DNA of 5,612 bases, taken from NCBI GenBank assembly GCA_965372015.1, contig CBDVAP010000158.1, forward strand, positions 1-5,612, given 5' to 3'. The position numbers were made by a program, and so were the translations under genes. Of this stretch, positions 1 through 5,612 are shown piece after piece (the first letter of the stretch is position 1; every line of letters begins with the position of its first letter). The DNA is from JACZSB01 sp965372015 (GTDB lineage Bacteria > Fidelibacterota > Marinisomatia > SCGC-AAA003-L08 > TS1B11). Under the pieces are notes generated by a model. The model was not told where the DNA came from, ran no database searches, and worked only from the letters and a program-made list of their open reading frames with translations.

Positions 1-949
<949 letters not shown>

Positions 950-1011
950 ATTGCGTTCATGTCTCTTGGTCGCTTATTGCGACAGTGACCCGCGCACCTT
1001 ATCCTCACAAA

Positions 1012-1022
1012 TTTCAAATAGC
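1012..1022 (-). promoter_or_regulatory. boxA-like antitermination element in the rRNA leader
   Basis: On the minus strand this reads GCTATTTGAAA, about 63 bases before the 16S 5' end. It matches the boxA form common in rRNA leaders (TGCTCTTTGAAA) at all but one position of the 11-base core. In bacteria, boxA in the leader RNA recruits NusB/NusE (S10) to make transcription of the long untranslated rRNA resistant to Rho. Just upstream is a small GC palindrome (GCGCAAGCGC, 1021-1030) in the place of boxB. Just downstream is a perfect 5-bp hairpin, GTCGC-AATAA-GCGAC (969-983). The assignment rests on position and similarity. Confidence 0.5.
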
Positions 1023-1056
1023 GCTTGCGCCGAAATATATCATCTCCGGCAGCCTG

Positions 1057-1090
1057 CAAACTTAATACCGCTATCTTTTAGGGTGCAAAA
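1057..1090 (-). promoter_or_regulatory. candidate rRNA promoter, Bacteroidota-like -33/-7
   Basis: Reading the minus strand, TTTTG (1086-1090) is followed after 21 bases by TAAGTTTG (1057-1064). The second motif fits the Bacteroidota -7 consensus TAnnTTTG exactly, and the first fits the -33 TTTG at about the usual spacing. A run of eight A (1112-1119) lies some 22 bases further upstream, where an UP-like element would help. The start point would fall near base 1050, giving a leader of about 100 nt that contains the boxA-like element. A sigma70-type reading (TTGCAC ... TATTAA) has only 15 bases of spacer. A near copy of the -7 motif (ATAAGTTTTG) overlaps the -33 element, so a second start is possible. 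Confidence 0.45.
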
Positions 1091-1091
1091 C

Positions 1092-1283
1092 TTATTGCAG
1101 GGCTATGATTCTTTTTTTTGGGCTACACCTGGTCCGGGAGCAACACTGGTATATTGCCGGGTGCGCGAAGGACCAGAACATATCTAGCGGGAAGGTCTGG
1201 CGAATGCGGGCCAGGGCGCCCATTCCCACGGCATACCCCAGGACGTCCGATGGGCAACCTGGATACACCAGCTCCACCTGCAT
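1092..1283 (-). CDS. short ORF directly after the attC-like site, unknown (63 aa)
   Basis: I do not recognise this protein. The ATG lies 3 bases after the R' box of the attC-like site, where first ORFs of integron cassettes usually begin. No Shine-Dalgarno sequence is visible, as is common for cassette genes. For roughly the first 40 codons the base composition is coding-like: third positions are very G+C rich, first positions intermediate, second positions lowest. The product begins MQVELVYPGCPSDVLGYAVG and contains a Cys-Cys pair. The last 15 or so residues lose this character, run through the A-tract (1112-1119) and stop next to the rRNA promoter. This may be a real small gene or a truncated fragment whose end was lost beside the rRNA operon. 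A 7-bp inverted repeat (CTGGTCC/GGACCAG, 1129-1135 and 1170-1176) lies inside it. Confidence 0.3.
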   Translation of the reverse strand: MQVELVYPGCPSDVLGYAVGMGALARIRQTFPLDMFWSFAHPAIYQCCSRTRCSPKKRIIALQ

Positions 1284-1285
1284 CG

Positions 1286-1355
1286 CAATAACGACTGAGT
1301 TCACCTGCATTTTGGAGCGAAGCGGAAACATGTCAGGTGGAACGATTTGTTATGT
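1286..1355 (-). mobile_element. attC: integron attC-like cassette recombination site
   Basis: On the minus strand this 70-base imperfect inverted repeat has the parts of an attC site in order: R'' ACATAAC (1349-1355), a 6-base spacer, L'' TTCCACCTG (1334-1342), a central segment containing CGCTTCGC, L' CAGGTGAA (1300-1307), a 7-base spacer CTCAGTC, and R' GTTATTG (1286-1292). L'' and L' pair except for one extra C in L''. Past the CACCTG/CAGGTG stem, CAT pairs with ATG with one extra A. On the complementary strand, which integrases recombine as a hairpin, these extra bases are a G and a T, as in characterised attC sites. The terminal loop is short (about 12 nt). R'' deviates from RYYYAAC at its third base and R' has a T at its fifth base, as VCR-type sites also do. 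No integrase is in view. Cleavage would fall between G and TT of R'. Confidence 0.72.
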
Positions 1356-1573
1356 GCTTTTTAATTTTTATTTTTTCTTCAACGGTCGAGTGTGGAAGTA
1401 GTAAGGGATTGCGGACCACATGTACAAAAAGTTTTGCGGTGCCAGCAAGATTGCTGGTAACTGCTATTTACAGAGTGCATCCCGCAGCTATCCATTATAA
1501 TCAATGACGGTGCAGATCTCCGGTTCGGATTGAAATTAATGGGTAATTCGCTAAAAGCGCAGACTCTTGAAAA
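1356..1573. other. 218-base gap between the large gene and the attC-like site
   Basis: I see no convincing gene here. Next to the attC-like site is an A-rich stretch on the minus strand (1358-1380), so on the plus strand the attC hairpin is followed by a long T-rich run. A perfect 6-bp hairpin with a 4-base loop (CCAGCA/TGCTGG, 1442-1457) lies about 117 bases after the stop of the large gene. In the minus direction a T5 run (1426-1430) follows it after about 11 bases, too far for a standard intrinsic terminator. If the attC-like site is real, this would be the tail of a cassette. Confidence 0.5.
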
Positions 1574-1588
1574 TCATCGAATCAAGAG
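1549..1588 (-). terminator. weak inverted repeats over the stop of the large gene
   Basis: A perfect 7-bp inverted repeat, CTCTTGA/TCAAGAG (1582-1588 and 1564-1570, 11-base loop), spans the TGA stop. A short CGCT-AAA-AGCG hairpin (1549-1559) follows. A TTTT lies within the second element, but there is no long T-run. It may act as a weak terminator or protect the mRNA 3' end. The evidence is thin. Confidence 0.22.
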
Positions 1589-4483
1589 CATTTTACGCAC
1601 TTTCACAAAATCTGTGGTTTCCAACTTGTAGAAATACAAGCTATTAGCCACATCTCTACCTTTTTGATCTTTTCCGTTCCATTGAATTGAATGACGTCCT
1701 TTAAATTGTTTTTCATCCACCAGCGTTCTTACCCACTGCCCCAAGATGTTGTAAATCTTAAGCGACACTTGTGCATTTTTTTTCAGTTCGTACGTTATAG
1801 TCGTTTGAGGATTGAAAGGATTTGGATAATTCTGAAATAAAGCAAAATTGAATGGACTTATTCCAGTTTCCACGTTTTGTACGGATGCGGTCGAAAGGAT
1901 GATCGGGTAGTCTTTCACCATCAGGTTGCGGATGACCAAGTCGCCGTTTTCAACCTCTGTGATCATTTCTTGCTGGAAGCCGTTGAGTACGTCAATGCTT
2001 GTAACATGAGAAGCCGACACGTCGGGAAAGGTAAGTGTGGCTGTCACGCCTGGGTCGTAGTCAACTGCCGCACCATTGATCCATAGAGCCAACAACTTGT
2101 CCCCGTTGGGATGGGTGAACCCGTAGCTTACGATATTCGTGGCTTCACTCTCGATTCCCAAACCAAGATTGGCAGGTTCAGTACCGGCCAGGATCGTATA
2201 TAGATTGGCTGCAACGGAGTATTCACGTGTGCCCCTTTGGTAACCCGACCCCATCCCGGCATCCAGACCAAGGTGCATCGCGATCCCTCGCGCGTAGTAC
2301 TTGCTTGACTGTATCTCGGTGTGCCCCGGCCAGGGTTGATCAACAGGTTTATCCGGACTTCCCGTGACGAACCATGTCAACTCTGTACCCCAATATTGCC
2401 CCTGGAATCCGTGAGCAGAAGCCGTTTGGCGGATACTATCAATGATGGCGGGGTATTGGTAGTAATATTCCGCATAGGACTCCAGCGGGTCATCCCCAAC
2501 GTACCCAATGAACTCTTGGTCGGGAGCCGCATCATACATCGGGTGCGTGGAGATCACGTCGAAGAGCTGGATGACATCGGAACGCAGGAGTGTGAAAAGG
2601 TGGTCACGCCCGAAATAGAGAACGACCGGCCCAGTGACTACTTTGGCCTGCGGGTCTTCCTCCCGAATCACAGGGATCGTCTGCCTGGCGAGTTCAATGT
2701 AGTCGAGTGGCTCAATACACTTCAGGCTGCCCAAACCGCAGTTTTCCGGTTCGCTCCATATCGTGTAGTACTGTATTCGACCCCTGAAATGACCTACGAT
2801 AAAGCGTACATAATCCAGAAATTTCTGGACTTCTTCGTCAGTCGTGAAGCGCGGGTCCGGAAGTTCCTCTCCTGCAGCGTGGCCAATCTTGTCCCAGTAG
2901 TGGATCAGGTAGTTGACAGCCACCCCATTTTCATTCATCGCATCGATAAATCGGTCGTATTCCACCGGGATTTCGTATTCCGGAAAGCTCCAGTCTATCG
3001 GAGGCTCACCTTCGTTAACTGATGTGTCGAGCCGCTTTGCTCCGAGATCAAAAACATCGTGTACGAGGGTGCCCAGACCTGGGATATCACCAGGTGAAGC
3101 AGACAAACCCATTCCCAGCCTGACATCATCGACAAGCTGGCTTGAGGTCTTGGACTGAAGCGCGGTCATCGCCATAGAGTTGCCTTCCTGGTTGCTGAAA
3201 CTTCCGCTGCTCCCAGTGGTGGGTAACGAGAACTCAGATGTGTTGCCATTTGGATCCGTGGCGGTCGTTGTCATGTGAGGGCCGGTGAAGCCGGCTTCTT
3301 TACTGAATATAAAGAACCCACTGCTATCAGCGACCACCCGTGCTTCGTAGAGCCCCCCCTCATCACTGTTATCAGAGAAGATCTCCACTATGCTGTTCGG
3401 GTAAGCCCAACCTGTCAGACTGCCAACATGAATATCAAAGTCGAGGATGAAGGGAGCGGGTAACTCAGTGTTGCCACCACTCGACAGATCTATGCCTCGA
3501 TGCCCGTTATCGCGGATGATATTCTCGGTAATGTGGTTGCCCTCTGATTCATTTCCTGAAACAGCGATGCCGGCCCCACCGTTGTTTGCAATCACGTTGG
3601 CAGGGCCAACAACGTTGAAGCTGGAGCGGTCAATAGAAACTCCATTGGACCAGCTGATGCCTCTGGTTATATCGATCACTCCGCTGGTGTCGGTACCAAT
3701 ATAATTGCCGCGAACCGTGTTGTGACCGTCGCTCACGCCACCTAAGCTCAGACCGTTATCCACGTATCCGCCAATCAGATTGTCCACGAACAGATTATAG
3801 TCGGCCCCGTCACTAAAAATACCACCACTGAAACTTCCCTGCGCAATCGTACCGCTCACATCGGTGCCGATGAAATTACCCTGGATGGTATTGAAGGAAG
3901 TACCATTGCTCCACAAACCTATACCAAAGGTACCGTCACCACTGATCAGGTTGCCCTGGCCTAATGGACCTTCGCCGATATCCCGGTCACCACCTATTGT
4001 GTTGTTTTGGGCCCCACCGTGCAGCCCGATGCCGGCTTGGGAGAAACCCATGATCTGCAATCCGCGGATGACGTTGTTGTTCGAGGAAATAAAAAGGCCA
4101 TACGCTTCCGGTGTGGTGATACTGCTCCCGCCAATGACAATCCCCGCGTCGCTCGCGTCGACCACTAGATTGCCCTGGATAATATGCGGCAGCTCACTGG
4201 TAAGATAGATAGTGTCAGGGGCAGCGGGCGGGAAGACGGAAGGGTCGAAGGTTACGGTGTCTCCAGGCGATGCATTCTCAATTGCTTCGCGCAGGCTGCC
4301 GGCACCGCTGCCGGATGTACTATTAACCACGATCGTAGTCCCCAGCTGTAAAGCCATCGACGTGGGGGGCCGGGCGGTTGTCGTGGGAGTCGCCTGAGCC
4401 ACGGGTGTCTGCGCCGAACTGCTAACGACCGAGGCAAGGAAAACCACAAGAATAAACTGAAAACCGGCCCTCTTCATGTCCAA
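1574..4483 (-). CDS. secreted beta-helix / GH-A-like glycoside hydrolase with T9SS sorting domain (969 aa)
   Basis: A probable extracellular or surface-anchored glycan-degrading enzyme. Residues 1-24 form a signal peptide (basic start, hydrophobic core, cut near SSSA-Q). A Thr/Pro/Ala-rich linker (25-45) leads to a CSLREAI-type start (GSLREAIENA, 62-71) and a right-handed parallel beta-helix to about 335, with repeats such as GNFIGTD and GNYIGTD. Residues 345-420 are Ig-like, ending TATDPNGNTSEFS. About 450-790 resembles a clan GH-A (GH39/GH5-like) TIM barrel: the likely acid/base is E578 in YYTIWSEPEN and the likely nucleophile E701 in YWGTELTW, 123 residues apart. A beta-sandwich (about 790-865) follows. 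Residues 876-969 are a FlgD-like T9SS type A sorting domain (FQNYPNPFNPQTTITY, IYNILGQ) ending in basic KVRKMLLIR. AAGGAG 8 bases upstream supports the first ATG over the ATG two codons later. The substrate is unknown. The attC-like site lies 218 bases downstream in the same orientation. Confidence 0.88.
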   Translation of the reverse strand: MDMKRAGFQFILVVFLASVVSSSAQTPVAQATPTTTARPPTSMALQLGTTIVVNSTSGSGAGSLREAIENASPGDTVTFDPSVFPPAAPDTIYLTSELPHIIQGNLVVDASDAGIVIGGSSITTPEAYGLFISSNNNVIRGLQIMGFSQAGIGLHGGAQNNTIGGDRDIGEGPLGQGNLISGDGTFGIGLWSNGTSFNTIQGNFIGTDVSGTIAQGSFSGGIFSDGADYNLFVDNLIGGYVDNGLSLGGVSDGHNTVRGNYIGTDTSGVIDITRGISWSNGVSIDRSSFNVVGPANVIANNGGAGIAVSGNESEGNHITENIIRDNGHRGIDLSSGGNTELPAPFILDFDIHVGSLTGWAYPNSIVEIFSDNSDEGGLYEARVVADSSGFFIFSKEAGFTGPHMTTTATDPNGNTSEFSLPTTGSSGSFSNQEGNSMAMTALQSKTSSQLVDDVRLGMGLSASPGDIPGLGTLVHDVFDLGAKRLDTSVNEGEPPIDWSFPEYEIPVEYDRFIDAMNENGVAVNYLIHYWDKIGHAAGEELPDPRFTTDEEVQKFLDYVRFIVGHFRGRIQYYTIWSEPENCGLGSLKCIEPLDYIELARQTIPVIREEDPQAKVVTGPVVLYFGRDHLFTLLRSDVIQLFDVISTHPMYDAAPDQEFIGYVGDDPLESYAEYYYQYPAIIDSIRQTASAHGFQGQYWGTELTWFVTGSPDKPVDQPWPGHTEIQSSKYYARGIAMHLGLDAGMGSGYQRGTREYSVAANLYTILAGTEPANLGLGIESEATNIVSYGFTHPNGDKLLALWINGAAVDYDPGVTATLTFPDVSASHVTSIDVLNGFQQEMITEVENGDLVIRNLMVKDYPIILSTASVQNVETGISPFNFALFQNYPNPFNPQTTITYELKKNAQVSLKIYNILGQWVRTLVDEKQFKGRHSIQWNGKDQKGRDVANSLYFYKLETTDFVKVRKMLLIR

Positions 4484-4545
4484 GTCTCCTTATCTTTTTA
4501 GACTCGCAGACGCCACCGGAAAGTTATCTCAAGCGGCCTAACTAC

Positions 4546-4568
4546 TGTTTATATGGTTTCCGCATAAC
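4546..4568 (-). promoter_or_regulatory. candidate promoter motif shared by both protein genes
   Basis: On the minus strand GTTAT, about 8 bases, CCATATAAACA. The same arrangement (GTTAT, about 7 bases, CTATATAAACA) lies upstream of the gene starting at 5533. The TATAAA core is about 65 bases before the ATG of the large gene, a sensible place for a -10 element with a short leader. No good -35 or Bacteroidota -33 motif accompanies it, so the function is inferred from position and recurrence. Confidence 0.3.
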
Positions 4569-4648
4569 ACGCATCGAATTCTTCCTCACAAGTTGTCCAC
4601 CGGGCTCTTAACTCCCCGACCACCGCTGTTCGGAACATGGGTGTAGAC

Positions 4649-4696
4649 TTGTCCTGAGCCCTTCCCTTCGCTCAGGATAAACTCCGTCGAAGGATC
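4649..4696. repeat. REP-like inverted repeat of the CTTCG/CTCAGGA type
   Basis: TTGTCCTGAGC (4649-4659) pairs with GCTCAGGATAA (4670-4680), 11 pairs including one G-U, around a 10-base loop. Alternatively CCTTCG (4665-4670) pairs with CGAAGG (4688-4693). Words such as CCTTCG, GCTCAGGA and CGAAGGAT are typical of small dispersed palindromic repeats found between genes in many bacterial genomes. Such elements usually stay intergenic, as here, and can form mRNA hairpins. Whether it recurs in this genome cannot be judged from one window. Confidence 0.6.
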
Positions 4697-4801
4697 ATCG
4701 TGGTTCACACATCGTTGTGCCAAAGCAGTTGCTGAGCCGTTCGGATATTATAGATGTTTTCCAATAGACGGTACCATCGAGAACATACATCCCTTAAAAT
4801 A

Positions 4802-4830
4802 GGAAAGTTAAAGGATATCCTTTAATTTCC
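4802..4830. repeat. AT-rich palindrome, possible operator or weak terminator
   Basis: A perfect 18-base palindrome, TTAAAGGATATCCTTTAA (4808-4825), is extended by GGAAA (4802-4806) and TTTCC (4826-4830) with one unpaired G at 4807, giving up to 14 bp per arm. On the minus strand TATTTTAAGG follows, which gives only a short T-run. It lies about 140 bases after the stop of the chalcone-isomerase-like gene and about 320 bases before the large gene. It could be a terminator-like hairpin or a dimeric regulator site. The perfect twofold symmetry with no loop favours a protein-binding site. Confidence 0.4.
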
Positions 4831-4852
4831 AAAAAATATTTGCTCGCCCCCT

Positions 4853-4887
4853 GCTGACGGGCTGACCAGTCTAGGCTGACCGCTGAC
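4853..4887. repeat. four GTCAGC/GCTGAC hexamers in 35 bases
   Basis: GCTGAC occurs at 4853-4858, 4861-4866, 4875-4880 and 4882-4887 on the plus strand, with start-to-start spacings of 8, 14 and 7 bases. This is a short imperfect tandem arrangement in the gap after the chalcone-isomerase-like gene. It may be a degenerate repeat or clustered binding sites, and no function can be assigned. Confidence 0.4.
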
Positions 4888-4969
4888 AGCTCAGTAGATC
4901 GCTCGGTGGGAGGAGGGCCGGAACAGGTCCAAGGTTGCCCGGAGGTCGACAGGGCGTCATTTCCTGGCG

Positions 4970-5533
4970 TCAATCTGTCAAGCCGCCCCACAGGGCAGTG
5001 CAAAGCCCAATACTGTTCACAGTGCCCGTGGGCTGGCCATTGTGAACCACACGAAGCCCACCGCCAGGATTGCGGATCAACATAATAGAAGTGCCTTTCT
5101 CTGCGGCGCGCAAGAGGTCCCAGAAACTGTTGATATCCGCATCGGTAACCTTATGACCCTTTCGCTCGAAAGCAGAATCAAAGACTCCTTCAAACAGTTG
5201 CTGCATCTGCTTCAGCTTCAACTTCTTCAGGAATCGCATCTCGAGGATTTTCGGTATTTCGTCAGATGTCAGAAGTTCCACCTCAGGAACTCCACGGGCC
5301 AAGTAATCTGCCGGGGCATAGTGCCCTAATCCGCTGATAGTTATCGTCATGAACAGCAATTTCGTGCTCATCGAACTCGCCAAAACAAGCCGGAATTCCA
5401 CGCCATCAACTATTAGTTCCTCAGCGAACTGAAACTCCTCTTTGCCGGCGGCGAGGGCGGGAGAAGCCGCAACAAAGATCCACAGGGCTGCAACTATCAG
5501 CAGAACAACACGCCGCCAATGAACCGGTGTCAT
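4970..5533 (-). CDS. exported chalcone-isomerase-like fold protein (187 aa)
   Basis: The product resembles the bacterial chalcone-isomerase-like family (Chalcone_3 type), small exported proteins with the CHI fold that mostly lack known activity. Residues 1-29 are a clear signal peptide: basic HWRR, a long hydrophobic core, and ASPALAA before G30. From about 41 the domain runs VDGVEFRLV, a GLGHYAP segment, an acidic/hydrophobic helix region (DEIPKILEMRFLKKLKLKQM) and the late motif KGTSIMLIRNPGGGLRVVHNG, which fits the family pattern of K-G followed by a G-rich turn and an N-G turn. It ends at ALWGGLTD, a little short of the usual tail. The start is ATG at 5533 because AGGAGG lies 6 bases upstream and the signal peptide begins there. 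A longer frame from 5596 adds 21 unlikely residues across that site. No operon partner is visible. Family placement is moderately sure and function unknown. Confidence 0.8.
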   Translation of the reverse strand: MTPVHWRRVVLLIVAALWIFVAASPALAAGKEEFQFAEELIVDGVEFRLVLASSMSTKLLFMTITISGLGHYAPADYLARGVPEVELLTSDEIPKILEMRFLKKLKLKQMQQLFEGVFDSAFERKGHKVTDADINSFWDLLRAAEKGTSIMLIRNPGGGLRVVHNGQPTGTVNSIGLCTALWGGLTD

Positions 5534-5539
5534 AGGAAA

Positions 5540-5545
5540 CCTCCT
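5540..5545 (-). promoter_or_regulatory. Shine-Dalgarno site fixing the start at 5533
   Basis: AGGAGG on the minus strand, 6 bases before ATG. It is a perfect anti-16S match and sets the start of the chalcone-isomerase-like gene 21 codons inside the longest open frame. Confidence 0.85.
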
Positions 5546-5579
5546 ATAATACTCACGCGAAATATTTTCCTCCGAACAT

Positions 5580-5601
5580 TGTTTATATAGGCCCATATAA
5601 C
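5580..5601 (-). promoter_or_regulatory. second copy of the shared upstream motif
   Basis: On the minus strand GTTATATGGGCCTATATAAA runs from 5601, followed by CA. It shares GTTAT, GG and CC, and ATATAAACA with the copy at 4546-4568, with one small length difference. The TATAAA core is about 50 bases before the ATG at 5533. It may be a promoter. It lies at the window edge, so any upstream element is cut off. Confidence 0.3.
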
Positions 5602-5612
5602 GCGGCGCTGCA

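Larger units (their letters stand above)
4484..4969. other. 486-base repeat-rich intergenic region
   Basis: No gene is supported here. From right to left it holds four GTCAGC hexamers, an AT-rich palindrome, a REP-like inverted repeat and a promoter-like motif ahead of the large gene, each listed separately. The ORFs within it lack a ribosome binding site and recognisable sequence. The minus-strand ORF at 4794-5003 overlaps the end of the chalcone-isomerase-like gene in another frame. GTTATGC (4562-4568) and GTTAGGC (4536-4542) on the minus strand look like attC R' boxes, but I found no matching arms. Confidence 0.6.

Noticed and set aside
1105..1401. Plus-strand ORF of 98 residues
   Set aside because: It spans the attC-like hairpin and the T-rich run, has no ribosome binding site, and its end is low-complexity.
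2321..3022. Plus-strand ORF of 233 residues
   Set aside because: It is antisense to the well-supported hydrolase domain, has no recognisable sequence, and is open because of the codon bias of the real gene.
4562..4720. Second attC site upstream of the large gene
   Set aside because: GTTATGC resembles an R' box, but no R''/L'' partner with matching L' arm was found within 150 bases.
4794..5003. Minus-strand ORF of 69 residues
   Set aside because: It has no ribosome binding site, overlaps a real gene in another frame, crosses the GTCAGC repeats, and its product is unrecognisable.
5534..5596. Upstream extension of the chalcone-isomerase-like gene by 21 codons
   Set aside because: It runs through the AGGAGG site and puts 21 polar residues ahead of a normal signal peptide.
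5595..5612. attC end at the right window edge (GTTATAT preceded by TGCAGCGCCGC on the minus strand)
   Set aside because: Suggestive, but the rest would lie outside the window, so the arms cannot be tested.

Overview
The window looks like bacterial chromosomal DNA from an uncultured lineage of the FCB group (Fibrobacterota-Chlorobiota-Bacteroidota and relatives) or a nearby candidate phylum. The evidence is a 16S rRNA gene carrying an exact EUB338 probe site, a large secreted protein ending in a Por/type IX secretion (T9SS type A) sorting domain of the 'NYPNPFNP' class, and a candidate Bacteroidota-style promoter ahead of the rRNA. I cannot place it in a phylum by eye.

All supported features read on the minus strand, so the biological order runs from right to left. 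At 5533-4970 is a small exported protein of probable chalcone-isomerase-like fold. A 486-base gap (4484-4969) follows and holds short repeats: four GTCAGC hexamers, an AT-rich palindrome, a REP-like inverted repeat of the CTTCG/CTCAGGA type, and a promoter-like motif also found upstream of the first gene. At 4483-1574 is a 969-residue secreted multidomain protein: signal peptide, right-handed beta-helix, Ig-like linker, clan GH-A-like glycoside hydrolase barrel, beta-sandwich and T9SS C-terminal domain. Next come about 220 bases without a clear gene, then an integron-type attC-like site at 1355-1286. It is followed directly by a short ORF (1283-1092) with coding-like base composition. Last are a candidate rRNA promoter, a leader with a boxA-like element, and the first 949 bases of a 16S rRNA gene that runs off the left edge.

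The most notable item is the attC-like site. It has R''/R' ends, L''/L' arms that pair except for two extra bases, and both extra bases lie on the side and in the order expected of a real attC (G and T on the folded strand). It has the same orientation as the 969-aa gene and sits immediately upstream of an rRNA operon. No integrase is visible, so it would be a lone or clustered attC lacking an integrase, or the end of an array lying elsewhere. The two main genes share no obvious pathway. Both products appear to be exported, and the large one fits surface or extracellular polysaccharide breakdown.
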